From NCBI RefSeq assembly GCF_002741985.1, contig NZ_APHW01000109.1:1-64000 (forward strand): a DNA stretch of 64,000 nucleotides, given 5' to 3'. Below the pieces are notes generated by a model. The model made no database searches. It saw only the letters and a program-made list of their open reading frames with translations, and was not told the origin of the DNA. Within the stretch, counting starts at the first letter, position 1; every line of letters begins with the position of its first letter. Positions 35,245 through 44,862 of this stretch are shown here, piece after piece. Source of the DNA: Vibrio rotiferianus CAIM 577 = LMG 21460 (GTDB lineage Bacteria > Pseudomonadota > Gammaproteobacteria > Enterobacterales > Vibrionaceae). A program made the translations under genes and the position numbers.

Positions 35245-36213
35245 TTACAGATGCACGTCAATGCCATAACGCTCTCTTAAGATTTTTTCATCAGCCAACT
35301 TAGATTCTTCAGATTGAGGCTTTAGAAATCGATTCACTCCTTCAACCTTACACTCTGCACGAGATCGATATCCCCTAGGCTCTTTGCAATAGACGATGTC
35401 ATTACGAAAACGCTCGCCATAAGGAGTGAGTGCAGGAAACGTCACACCAAACTCTGTCATTTTCTGTTGGATGGTAAGAAGTTTTTGGTACACTTCCAAC
35501 TCACTAGACATGTTTTCTATGCGATTTTGTACTGAGTAAGCCAATGTCACACCAGCCTTGTCCATTACAAATGGGTCAGCACCATTGTCCAAAAGGTAAA
35601 TAGCTTCATCAAAACTCGCTAATACAAAGTTGAAGAGGGGAGTTTGACCTAAGCGATCTCTGGCATTTACATCAGCACCAAACTCAACGAGAAGCTTGAG
35701 CGAGTCATTGTCTCTAAGTTCAGGAACTTTATATATCAATGTTCTATCAGTTTCTCTTTGATCAGGGTCCATCCCTGACTCAAGCAGAGCTCTTAGCGCT
35801 TTCGTGCTTCGATTCCACATCGAAAAGGAACCAACTGTCCCTCTATCTTTGTGTTTACCTATTTGGTGAGCAGGATCAGCCCCTAACGTCATCAACATTT
35901 TAATGGCTGGAACATTGTTATCAGCCACGGCAAAAGCTAACAGGGTAAAATTCTCTTTGCCCGGCGCATCAATATCAGGTAATGCTTCTGCTAGCTTCTT
36001 GGCTTTTTTAATCTCTTTTTCTTTTATTGCCTGTGCCACAAGTAACAGTTCACCTGAGAAAAAGGCAGAAGGATAAGGTTTACTATCAACTATCGACATT
36101 GCATCCACAACCTTGCTGGTAAAAACAGAGCACAGTGCAAAAACTAGTAACCATAAGGCAACTTTTAGCACTTTGCTGAACCTTCGAGGGCTACAGCTTT
36201 GCGTTAATTCCAT
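35245..36213 (-). CDS. Ankyrin-repeat protein 3 (likely lipase immunity)
   Basis: 322 residues from ATG 36213 (MELTQSCSPRRFSKVLKVAL). A signal peptide or anchor WLLVFALCSVFTSKVVDAM is followed by four ankyrin-type units (FTLLAFAVADNNVPAIKMLM, GADPAHQIG, ADVNARDRLGQTPLF, EAIYLLDNGADP). The start lies inside the end of gene 2 (23-bp overlap), with a weak RBS. The export signal fits a periplasmic immunity protein for the PAAR-lipase. Nearly identical to gene 2. Confidence 0.75.
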   Translation of the reverse strand: MELTQSCSPRRFSKVLKVALWLLVFALCSVFTSKVVDAMSIVDSKPYPSAFFSGELLLVAQAIKEKEIKKAKKLAEALPDIDAPGKENFTLLAFAVADNNVPAIKMLMTLGADPAHQIGKHKDRGTVGSFSMWNRSTKALRALLESGMDPDQRETDRTLIYKVPELRDNDSLKLLVEFGADVNARDRLGQTPLFNFVLASFDEAIYLLDNGADPFVMDKAGVTLAYSVQNRIENMSSELEVYQKLLTIQQKMTEFGVTFPALTPYGERFRNDIVYCKEPRGYRSRAECKVEGVNRFLKPQSEESKLADEKILRERYGIDVHL

Positions 36214-37159
36214 AGCGCTCGCGTAAAATCTTTTCATCAGCCAACTTGGATTCTTCGGACTGAGGCGTTAAAAATCGATTCACTCCTTCAACCTTACACT
36301 CTGAACGTGGTCGATATCCCCTAGGCTCTTTGCAATAGACGATGTCATTACGAAAACGCTCGCCATAAGGAGTGAGTGCAGGAAACGTCACACCAAGCTC
36401 TGTCATTTTCTGTTGGATGGTAAGCACTTTTTGATAAGCTTCTGTAGACTTATCCATATTGTTAAGCTCATCCTGAACAGAATAAGCAGTTGTCATTCCT
36501 GATCTATCCATTACAAAAGGATCCGCGCCATGGTCCAACAGATATAACGCCTCATCGAAACTAACATTAATAAAATCAAATAAAGGCGTTTGGCCTAAGC
36601 GATCTCTGGCATTTACATCAGCACCAAACTCAACGAGAAGCTTGAGCGAGTCATTGTCTCTAAGTTCAGGAACTTTATATATCAATGTTCTATCAGTTTC
36701 TCTTTGATCAGGGTCCATCCCTGACTCAAGCAGAGCTCTTAGCGCTTTCGTGCTTCGATTCCACATCGAAAAGGAACCAATTGTTCCTCTATCTTTGTGT
36801 TTACCTATTTGGTGAGAAGGATCAGCTCCTAACGTCATCAACATTTTAATGGCTGGAACATTGTTATCAGCCACGGCAAAAGCTAACAGGGTAAAATTCT
36901 CTTTGCCCGGCGCATCAATATCAGGTAATGCTTCTGCTAACTTCTTGGCTTTTTTGAGCTCTTTTTCTTTTATTGCCTGTGCCACAAGTAACAGTTCACC
37001 TGAGAAAAAGGCAGAAGGATAAGGTTTACTATCAACTATCGACATTGCATCCACAACCTTGCTGGTAAGAACAGAGCACAGTGCAAAAACTAATAACCAT
37101 AAGGCAACTTTTAGCACTTTACTGAACCTTCGAGGGCTACAGCTTTGCGTTAATTCCAT
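36191..37159 (-). CDS. Ankyrin-repeat protein 2 (likely lipase immunity)
   Basis: Start ATG 37159 (MELTQSCSPRRFSKVLKVAL), 322 residues. Same layout as gene 3: hydrophobic leader, ankyrin units, C-terminal FRNDIVYCKEPRGYRPRSEC. The differences lie in the last third (TTAYSVQDELNNMDKSTEAY). Starts 23 bp inside the end of gene 1. The middle stretch is almost base-for-base the same as gene 3, pointing to recent duplication or gene conversion. Confidence 0.75.
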   Translation of the reverse strand: MELTQSCSPRRFSKVLKVALWLLVFALCSVLTSKVVDAMSIVDSKPYPSAFFSGELLLVAQAIKEKELKKAKKLAEALPDIDAPGKENFTLLAFAVADNNVPAIKMLMTLGADPSHQIGKHKDRGTIGSFSMWNRSTKALRALLESGMDPDQRETDRTLIYKVPELRDNDSLKLLVEFGADVNARDRLGQTPLFDFINVSFDEALYLLDHGADPFVMDRSGMTTAYSVQDELNNMDKSTEAYQKVLTIQQKMTELGVTFPALTPYGERFRNDIVYCKEPRGYRPRSECKVEGVNRFLTPQSEESKLADEKILRERYGINAKL

Positions 37160-38060
37160 AGCGCTCGCGTAGAATCTTTTCATCAGCCAACTTGGATTCT
37201 TCGGACTGAGGTTTATCAAATCGACTCACCCCTTCAACCTTACACTCTGAACGCGGTCGATAACCCTTGGGCTCTTTGCAATAGACGATGTCATTACGAA
37301 AACGCTCGCCGTAAGGGGTTAGTGCCGGAAACTTCACACCAAGATCTATCATCTTCTGCTGGATGGTAAGGAGTTTTTGGTGGGCTTCCGACTTACTATC
37401 TATGTAATTTAAGCGATTCTGTACTGCATAAGCTAAGGTCACACCAGACTTATCCATTACAAAGGGGTCAGCACCATTGTCCAAAAGGTAAATAGCTTCA
37501 TCAAAACTTGTTAATACAAAGTTAAATATGGGAGTTTGGCCAAGACGATCCCGAGCGTTTACATCAGCGCCAAACTCAACCAAGAGCCTCAAAGAATCGT
37601 TTTCTTCTAGAGTAGGTACGTCGTAAATCAAGGTACTGCTACCCCTTTGGATCTCTGTATCCATTCCAGCTTCCAACATAGCTTTAAGTGCCTCTGTAGT
37701 TTTGCGCCACATAGCCAAATAAGCGACAGAGCCGTTCTGCCCTTGCGACCCTAGTTCGGTTGAAGGATCGGCCCCCAATGCCATCAACATTTTGATAGCC
37801 GGAATATTGGTATCTGCAACCGCAAAAGCAAGTAACGTGTAGTTTTCCGTACCCGGAGCATCAATGTCCGGTAGCTTTTCTGCCAACTGCTTAGCTTTTT
37901 CAATATCCTTTTTCTTAATGGCTTCGGCAACTGTTAGTAAATCACCTGAAAAAAACACTTCTGGATACGGTTTACTACGAAACATTTTGAGCACTCCTGC
38001 TTTTGTGGTCAAAGGTAGTAATAGCACTACCAAAAGTGAAAAAATAATATAGCGTGTCAT
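37137..38060 (-). CDS. Ankyrin-repeat protein 1 (likely lipase immunity)
   Basis: 307 residues starting MTRYIIFSLLVVLLLPLTTKAG, a signal peptide. The ankyrin region ENYTLLAFAVADTNIPAIKM and ADVNARDRLGQTPIFNFVL matches genes 2 and 3 but with more differences. It begins 3 bp after the lipase stop, as expected for the cognate immunity gene. It is probably the founder of the three. Confidence 0.8.
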   Translation of the reverse strand: MTRYIIFSLLVVLLLPLTTKAGVLKMFRSKPYPEVFFSGDLLTVAEAIKKKDIEKAKQLAEKLPDIDAPGTENYTLLAFAVADTNIPAIKMLMALGADPSTELGSQGQNGSVAYLAMWRKTTEALKAMLEAGMDTEIQRGSSTLIYDVPTLEENDSLRLLVEFGADVNARDRLGQTPIFNFVLTSFDEAIYLLDNGADPFVMDKSGVTLAYAVQNRLNYIDSKSEAHQKLLTIQQKMIDLGVKFPALTPYGERFRNDIVYCKEPKGYRPRSECKVEGVSRFDKPQSEESKLADEKILRERYGINAKL

Positions 38061-38063
38061 TGC

Positions 38064-39581
38064 TTAGGCCTGTTGCGCTAGGGAATGTAAATCACTGACT
38101 TTACGCTCTTCTATCGCTTCTCGCATCATATCCATACCATGTAGGTCCAACTTCTCTTTACCTTTTACACCGGCAAAGCCAGCTAGCGCTCCGCCAGGCC
38201 CAAGCCCAAGCCCCAGTGCGGCACCGGTTCCCACTGCTGCCGCAGTCAATGATTTAGGCTTTGGCATAGTGTGCGTAGTGTTGCCGATTGCATCTGGCGC
38301 CAAACGGCTAACCAAAGGTATATCTTCTTGAAGAAAAGTAAGCAGCTCTCCCTCTATTCGGTAACGAGTTATATTGTCATCACTCCCCTGCATCGCTTCC
38401 GGAACACCATACCGCTCCACTGTTTTTCTATGCAAACCAGCACTGTTGAACGTCGTTGTTTTGAAACCACTGGCTTTCGATGCAGCGGAAGATAAACCTC
38501 CACCAAGAGAATGCCCTGCTATCTCTATAGGAGCTGCTGATTGCTGTAATTTGCTCCCAATAGTGACAGCTCGTTTATAATATACAGAGTCTCTATTTAA
38601 GCCTTGAGGTAGGTTAGCTTGAGTCCAATCGCTTCCCCCTTCAGTGCCTCTAAAAACCAATACAGGATTCGCCTGCTCTCCAAATACTTCAGGCTCCGGT
38701 ACATACACCTGCGCACGGAAATTACTGTCTGGAATGACTAAATCTGAAGACTTAATGCCGAGCTCTTCCAAATCTTCATCACTCGCCAACGACCAACCAG
38801 AGTCGTTATCAAAATCATCTGCTAGTTGCTTGCGCCTATCATCTAGTTCATCAACTGGTTTATCTAGTGTGTAGATGTGATCACTAAGCATGGCTTTTTC
38901 AGCGGCATCCATATCTTTACTAAAGCGTTCTGCCTTCTCAGGGGCCTTAGCACTCGCTTGTTCTGTAATGGCTTCTCGTGCTTTACGTCGCATCGCCTTG
39001 GTGGTTTCACCTTCTAGCAGCGCCAACATTTCTTTTTTCGACGCACCGTTTTTTACCGAGTTAACAATCTCTTCAGCCAGAGGAGGCAAGGCGCCGGGTT
39101 GAACTTCTGTCAGTTGCGTTTTCACCTGCTGCTTTGCTAGCTCAGCAAATTGCTCGGGTATGAAAGGCGCTTTCGCCCAAAAAGCGGGCTTTGGCGTCGC
39201 CATCGGTAGGATACGCAAGAATGGAATTTTTTCCCCGCTTGCGCCTTCACCACATTCATGTGTTGGAGACTGATATGGCGTGTCCCCAATGAATACATTT
39301 CCCGAGCCTGATGCAACAGAGCCACCACAATCAATAGCATCCCCGACACGAGCTGCTGGCTTTCCGTTTATTGAAACGTTTGACGAACCAGCAGATATAC
39401 TACGCCCATGGACACCATGTGGCTTATAAGGACACGGACAAGCGTGGAGTAGAACCGCATCTCCTTTTCGAGCTGCTGGTTTACCATTAATAGATACATC
39501 ACCACTGCCCGCTATAATCGGCGTGGCAGGGAAACATCCGTGACCACCACCGCTGTCACCTAACCTTGCTGCACTCGGCAT
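38064..39581 (-). CDS. PAAR-domain lipase effector (T6SS)
   Basis: 505 residues. The N-terminal 100 are a PAAR spike-tip domain (AARLGDSGGGHGCFPATPII, INGKPAARKGD, HACPCPYKPHG, CGGSVASGSG). Residues about 120-230 are helical and basic. The C-terminal half is a class-3-lipase fold with VFRGTEGGSDWTQ and IAGHSLGGGLSSA, giving the nucleophile Ser in GHSLG. It is likely a Tle-type phospholipase that attacks membranes from the periplasm. It starts 2 bp after vgrG, so it is fixed to that spike. The ankyrin proteins follow as immunity. Confidence 0.9.
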   Translation of the reverse strand: MPSAARLGDSGGGHGCFPATPIIAGSGDVSINGKPAARKGDAVLLHACPCPYKPHGVHGRSISAGSSNVSINGKPAARVGDAIDCGGSVASGSGNVFIGDTPYQSPTHECGEGASGEKIPFLRILPMATPKPAFWAKAPFIPEQFAELAKQQVKTQLTEVQPGALPPLAEEIVNSVKNGASKKEMLALLEGETTKAMRRKAREAITEQASAKAPEKAERFSKDMDAAEKAMLSDHIYTLDKPVDELDDRRKQLADDFDNDSGWSLASDEDLEELGIKSSDLVIPDSNFRAQVYVPEPEVFGEQANPVLVFRGTEGGSDWTQANLPQGLNRDSVYYKRAVTIGSKLQQSAAPIEIAGHSLGGGLSSAASKASGFKTTTFNSAGLHRKTVERYGVPEAMQGSDDNITRYRIEGELLTFLQEDIPLVSRLAPDAIGNTTHTMPKPKSLTAAAVGTGAALGLGLGPGGALAGFAGVKGKEKLDLHGMDMMREAIEERKVSDLHSLAQQA

Positions 39582-39583
39582 GA

Positions 39584-41647
39584 TTACCCCCTCTCATCCG
39601 GACCATCAGGTTCTTGAGGTTTATCAGGGTCTTGCGGCTTGATCATAGCAGGAGCTGTACCAGTATCGGGTGAACCACCTTCGTTAATTTTGACCTTGGT
39701 TCCTGAAATAGTTACCCCACCGCCATCAATTTTAACGAACCCACCTGGTCCCTTAATTGTGAGGGAGTCTCCAGCTTCTAGTACAACTTTGGTTGCTTTT
39801 AAGTAACTTTCGTTTGCAACACTCACACGTTGGTTGGCACCAATCTCTTTTTCTTCAGATGCGCCAATTTGAGTGACTGTACTTCCATCAATCTTAGAGA
39901 TAATTCCGCCTACAACGTGCTGACTTATCTTGCCTAGAATCTGCTTAATGACATCTCTGCCAATTTTGATCTGATGATCTTGACCAAATTCTTCAATCAC
40001 ATTTTTGCCAACCATTCGATTGACGTTTTCAGTGATCATTTGCAACCAGTTTCGACCTACTCTCAAGTGTCGGTCTACACCCACAAGCTCTCGATGATTG
40101 TTCTCGGTAATGATGTCTTGGTCTTTTTGCGCGTGAATGAAAATCTGCTCAATGCTGGCCTGATCTTCAAATCGGATTTCATTAGAACCTTCTCCCTGAT
40201 GGGTTTGGGTTTTTATTACGGTCCGAGTTTTATGGTTTGGTAACATATACGGCGTCACATTTGTCGCATGATAAGTGCGGCCTGTGATGATCGGCTGATC
40301 TGGATCGCCATGTAAGAATGAGACGATAACTTCATGACCAATACGTGGCACAGCCATGAAACCATATTGAGCCCCTGCCCAACCCTGAGATACGCGCACC
40401 CAGCATGAACTATGCTCGTTTTGTTCGCTTTCTCTATCCCATGGGAAATGCACTTTTACCCGACCATGTTCGTCACAGTAGATCTCTTCACCTGCGGGGC
40501 CGACTACTTTCGCTATCATTGGGCCATCAACTTGCGGTTTCGGTTGAGGCTTCGCTCGCCACGTCTTGTTTGCGGGGATAACGGTAAATTGATTCGAATA
40601 CGTGGTTGCTCCGTGGCCACCATCTTCTTCTAGCGCTTGAGGTTGGGTACCTTGATGCGTCACCGCAACCACAATCCAATCGCGGTTTGCGCTCGCTTCT
40701 AGGTTTTCACTTAAATCAAATTTAACCCCAGCTTGGAGTGCATGGTGGTTACTTTTACCATGCCCTAGGTTTGATTCTCGGCGTAAGTATTCGAGACGAA
40801 GTTGGCTAAAGGCGATACCAGAGCCATCATCTTTGTATCGTCCCGGAAAGTCGTAATGTTCGTAGCTGCTTTGTTGAAAGCTAAGGTCTGCACCTTGCTG
40901 CTCTTGCAAAAAACCATAGCTTGGCTTTTTGAAGCTGTAATCTTTGAAAGTGAGGTGACTTGGCTCGCTTTGATGTTCAATTTTAAATTGGGAAACAAAG
41001 GGGTCACCCGATTGTCCGCCTGCCAAGCCATTGTGTAATACAGGCGCGCCATACTTGCTGATCAAAGCGCTGTCGTCAAAGAACACAACCGTATGTTTGC
41101 CATCGGCTTGTTCAATGTAATAGGTAATCCCCTCTTCTGCTGCTAGGCGATGTACAAACTCTAAGTCTGTTTCACGATATTGAACGCAGAATTCACGTTG
41201 AGAAAGGGATCTTTTTAGTGCAAAACTAAAATCCGCTACGCCCATCTCTCCCAGTATTTGGCTAATGATGTCTTGAACCGTCTTTAACTGGAAAATTCGA
41301 CTGTTTTGACGTAAGGATAGACGCTCAAGGGCGGGCACTAAAACTAGAGAATAAACGGTATGATGATGACCAATGTCACCTTGAGAAAACTGACGAATAA
41401 TACCATTCACAAATTGAACGGGTTCGCCATTACGTTTCATGGTCAGTTGGGCGGTTTTATCCACGACCTGTTGAGCGGTTATACCGGATTGTCGGCTTGC
41501 CAATTCAATGTTATAGCGAAAACCATAACAAGCCTGAGATACGCCAAAGCTCGAATCCGATAGCGATTCTTTACCTTGATAACCAGTAACCACAAATGTC
41601 TCTTCTGGTAATCCTTCAACGGTTAGGGTGAATGTTAACTTTGCCAT
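39584..41647 (-). CDS. vgrG: T6SS spike protein VgrG
   Basis: 687 residues from ATG 41647 (MAKLTFTLTVEGLPEETFVV). Has the gp27-like N-terminal region, KVHFPWDRE, SCWVRVSQGWAG, FMAVPRIGHEVIVSFLHGDP (the gp5-like OB-fold), then the beta-helix needle. There is no C-terminal effector domain; it ends in a Pro/Asp-rich tail. The alternative start at 41704 reads through the hairpin region. hcp lies upstream and the PAAR-lipase 2 bp downstream. Confidence 0.95.
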   Translation of the reverse strand: MAKLTFTLTVEGLPEETFVVTGYQGKESLSDSSFGVSQACYGFRYNIELASRQSGITAQQVVDKTAQLTMKRNGEPVQFVNGIIRQFSQGDIGHHHTVYSLVLVPALERLSLRQNSRIFQLKTVQDIISQILGEMGVADFSFALKRSLSQREFCVQYRETDLEFVHRLAAEEGITYYIEQADGKHTVVFFDDSALISKYGAPVLHNGLAGGQSGDPFVSQFKIEHQSEPSHLTFKDYSFKKPSYGFLQEQQGADLSFQQSSYEHYDFPGRYKDDGSGIAFSQLRLEYLRRESNLGHGKSNHHALQAGVKFDLSENLEASANRDWIVVAVTHQGTQPQALEEDGGHGATTYSNQFTVIPANKTWRAKPQPKPQVDGPMIAKVVGPAGEEIYCDEHGRVKVHFPWDRESEQNEHSSCWVRVSQGWAGAQYGFMAVPRIGHEVIVSFLHGDPDQPIITGRTYHATNVTPYMLPNHKTRTVIKTQTHQGEGSNEIRFEDQASIEQIFIHAQKDQDIITENNHRELVGVDRHLRVGRNWLQMITENVNRMVGKNVIEEFGQDHQIKIGRDVIKQILGKISQHVVGGIISKIDGSTVTQIGASEEKEIGANQRVSVANESYLKATKVVLEAGDSLTIKGPGGFVKIDGGGVTISGTKVKINEGGSPDTGTAPAMIKPQDPDKPQEPDGPDERG

Positions 41648-41676
41648 CAACTGTGCCTTCTTAATATGAGAAACAA

Positions 41677-41710
41677 AGACCAGTGTGGGTGTTGCCACCC
41701 ACACCGGTCT
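41677..41710 (-). terminator. Stem-loop between hcp and vgrG
   Basis: AGACCAGTGTGGGTG and CACCCACACCGGTCT form a 15-bp stem with one mismatch and loop TTGC; on the minus strand it is followed by TTTGTTTC. Suits partial termination, lowering vgrG relative to hcp, or stabilising the hcp mRNA end. Confidence 0.7.
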
Positions 41711-41748
41711 GACTGAACATCAAATTAATATTGATGAACAGACGAGGA

Positions 41749-42267
41749 TTACGCCTCGATTGGTTTACGCCAGTCGTCAGAGCCAGACGTACCCGCGTTT
41801 ACGTGATCCCACGTAATTTTGCGGTAAGAAAGCGATACTGTTACGTTTTGAGTGAAGTCGTATTTCGCCGGATCTTGACAGTGAGGCATTTCACAGTGGA
41901 TATCGACGATAGACGCGTTCTCTAGCTTGGTTGTGAAGAAGTTTTCTTGCTTACCTTCAATAGAGGTGCGGTACCATTTTAGTTCTACGGTTGTCATTTT
42001 CTCGCCTGATGCCAATGCGTTGTATAGCAGCGGTACCGCTTTGTTTAGACATACCGTGAACTTAAATGGTTTGTGAACACGTTGACCTGAAGGTTGGCCA
42101 GATTGTGGGTCAGTTGGAACAGTAACGTTGTGGTCGAACTGTTGTACTAGCATCTCATCTTCATGACCTTCAACAAATGAGTCACCGATTGAATCTGCTG
42201 TACATGCACCAGCAGTGATTAGACCCTGAGTTTGACCTTCAATTGAGATATAACATGGAGTTGGCAT
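41749..42267 (-). CDS. hcp: T6SS tube protein Hcp
   Basis: 172 residues: PTPCYISIEGQTQGLITAGA at the N-terminus, HEDEMLVQQFDHNVTVPTD and later VTVSLSYRKITWDH are standard Hcp. It forms hexameric rings in the tube and is secreted. It is preceded by a sigma-54-like promoter at 42325-42339 and followed by the stem-loop and vgrG. Confidence 0.96.
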   Translation of the reverse strand: MPTPCYISIEGQTQGLITAGACTADSIGDSFVEGHEDEMLVQQFDHNVTVPTDPQSGQPSGQRVHKPFKFTVCLNKAVPLLYNALASGEKMTTVELKWYRTSIEGKQENFFTTKLENASIVDIHCEMPHCQDPAKYDFTQNVTVSLSYRKITWDHVNAGTSGSDDWRKPIEA

Positions 42268-42324
42268 TACTTAATCCTTAATTAGTTTGAAAACAAAAAC
42301 ATATATGAATGCAGTCAGTACTAA

Positions 42325-42339
42325 TCAAGAGTTATGCCA
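42325..42339 (-). promoter_or_regulatory. Sigma-54-type promoter for hcp
   Basis: On the minus strand the 15 bases read TGGCATAACTCTTGA, matching the -24/-12 consensus TGGCAYRN4TTGC at all but the last position. The transcript would start about 45 bp before the hcp ATG. The VasH activator in the same cluster uses sigma-54, and V. cholerae hcp is VasH-dependent. The rest of 42340-42633 holds no gene I can support. Confidence 0.6.
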
Positions 42340-42633
42340 AATTTATAGTCTTTAAATACAGTCACTTAAAGTGATATTACACTCATCACAGGTAATAAAT
42401 TACCCAGAGCGAGTAAATTATTGCTCAAAGGCAAGTAGAAATTTGCTTGCCTCTAAACTCGTTGCTTCTATGTCGGCATCAGCAAACAAAATTCCGCTCC
42501 TTATGGGTATGCATCTGAATTGGAAAGAATCCACCACACTTAGGAGCCACAATAAAAAGGAGAGATAAGTGATTGAGAAAAATAGGAGCAACACGACCTG
42601 CCAAATGCTGCCCTTGTTTCCTAAGTAATGAGA

Positions 42634-43319
42634 CTAGCGCAGAATATCAATACTCGGCTCTTCCAGATCCATTAACATTTCTAGGTGGGTGGTGATATCC
42701 ACTTTTTGCAGATTTTCCAAAAGCCACTTTCCATCTAAACAAGTCGCTGGAACAAACGCATACATTTCATTTTCCGCCAAAGGGCCGAGTTTTTCTAAAG
42801 CCCGTTCAAACAGAGGTTCTTCATATTCGTCTACTTGGTCATGTCTGTAACTTGAAGCGCTTTCAAAAAAAAGAGCCATATCTAATTCCAACTCTTCTTC
42901 ACTTTGCTCTGGCATTTCTTCGGCGTGCCACTGATGCAGTAGCCCTATCACCGGATAATAAGACATCACATTACCGCGCTTACTGTTCCAGATTTCCAGA
43001 TTCCCAAACGCCCCTCTGGCTATCACAAAATTCTCAGACGGGTCATCTAGCTGACTGATTGCTGATAGGCGCTCAATAATGTCTCGGTAGTCGTTGGGGT
43101 TTACAGTCCAATACAAACCGTTGTTATACCCACACCAGCCATGACGCTCCCAATAGGTCAGCAGATTTTTAGGCAATACTCCGTCGTATTGTTCAAGAAC
43201 CTCAGGGGGGGGACTGGTGTACTGCAAACGATGGGGAAACCACGATGCACGCCCATTGTATGCTCAAACTCCTCGAAAGCTTGCTGCATTTTTGCAGACC
43301 AATGAAATTTAAAGCTCAT
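42634..43319 (-). pseudogene. GAD-like/DUF1851 immunity-type protein, copy 1, broken at G8
   Basis: From ATG 43319 (MSFKFHWSAKMQQAFEEFEH) the frame breaks at eight Gs (43205-43212); the rest reads PPEVLEQYDGVLPKNLLTYW, WCGYNNGLYWTVNPNDYRD and FVPATCLDGKWLLENLQKVD to the stop at 42634-42636. The two halves match the GAD-like plus DUF1851 layout of T6SS immunity protein Tdi1 and the second copy at 46318. Six Gs give an intact protein (VPPEVLEQ aligns with VPLQALEH of copy 2). Either an error or a true frameshift. Confidence 0.75.
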
Positions 43320-43372
43320 TATCTATTCCATATATTCACAGGTAACGAATTCATCCGCTTATTTTTAATAAA

Positions 43373-44685
43373 CTAGTCAATGTATTCCCCCCAACGAACC
43401 CAACGCCCTGGCAAGTATTTTTCTCTGTTTTCTACGAGGTACTTTTCCCACACATCGATTTGAGCATCCTGTTTTTCCATATAGGCATCACAATCGAATG
43501 GAAAATATTGACCCGTGTATATGATGAGATCATCAAACAATGTATCTAATCGACTTCGTATTCCTTCGTAGCGATTGGTACGAAGAATATAGAGCAAGTC
43601 AAACTCATGATCACGCTCTCCTGCTCCATCATAGCGCTTATTGATGTCTCTGATGGCTAACACGTTACTTTGAACATCAACCCATAACGACTGACGATAC
43701 GCTGGCTCTGGGACTCGATCTTCCCACTCTTCTTCCTCTTCACCCTCAAGCGACAGAGTGTCCTCATACACTTCTAAAATGTCTTCAAAGTCAGGGTCAT
43801 CATCCAGCTCTTCAGGAAAAAACTCACACATTTTTTGGAAGCAAATTGCACGATAGACCGCATCCGAGTGTCTGAGTTGACTGAATAACCAAGTTAGGGC
43901 ACGTAAATTACCAAAAGAAACAATTGTATCTAAATAAGGGAACCTAAGGCCTACGGGAGTGGCATCAATAAACTGTGTAAACAAGTCCAAATCATCGGGC
44001 GTACCATATCGCGCGAGGGTATCGCCAAAGTCACTTTCTATCTCCTCTCGCGTCCTGACTCGCTCCCAAACTTCAGGTTGTTGCAATAACAGTAGGTCAC
44101 GAATGTATGTACCTGTCTCAGACTCTTGATCCAACTCTTTGATGAGTTGTACCGATTGAGCGGTATGAAAATAGCTACCTACCCCCCCCAAAAACTACGT
44201 GGGAAACGATATTGCCCTTCACGTACAAACAGATCTAAATGTTCGGCTCGGCGATTACGTGAGATGTAGTTACTCACAGTCGTTTGCCAATCTTTTTTTT
44301 CCACCTTCGTTTTCAGATAATTAATAATAAAGTCCGCTTCTTTGTCTTCCAAAAAATGAAAGCTTCTATGGTCTGTCCACCTAGGCGCATCTCCGGGGGC
44401 GTATTCGAGCATAAACATCTTATCAAGAACGTCTGTATTTTGAGACAAATAAACCACATGCCATGCTGCCGCTTGAAAATATCTGTTGTATCGGTCGTTT
44501 ACAAAACTAGGCACCGCCGCCACGATTTCTGGCTGAGTGGATAATTTTCGTACATAATCATCATAACGCTTTTGCGCATCATAAATGGCATCAAGCACAC
44601 TATCATCGTCATCGTGCATGCTTTCTAATAGTTCGTTCTGCTCTTGGTATAAAGTTGCGGCGAATTCTAAGCTCGCTCTTGGCAT
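43373..44685 (-). pseudogene. Unknown protein B, copy 1, broken at C8
   Basis: From ATG 44685 (MPRASLEFAATLYQEQNELL) to RFPRSFW, then a C8 run (44182-44189) shifts frame and the rest (VGSYFHTAQSVQLIKELDQE to WVRWGEYID, stop 43373-43375) is in another frame. Six Cs restore SFWGVGSYFHTAQ, matching SFWTVVGYFNTPQ of copy 2. About 436 residues if intact, mostly helical and acidic. Family not recognised. Its gene pair is duplicated at 44863-46988. Confidence 0.75.
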
Positions 44686-44862
44686 AGTGTTAGCTCTCTA
44701 TTTAGCTAAGGCGTGGCATTCTCTTTTCAAAGCACGTTGAAGGAATTAATGCTCTAAAGCGATTAATGGTACTTCTGGAAAACAAAAGCTGTCCCCATAC
44801 GTCGTTGAAAGCGCTCAAACTGACTGCCCATTATTTTTTCCATATATTCACAGGTAACGAAT

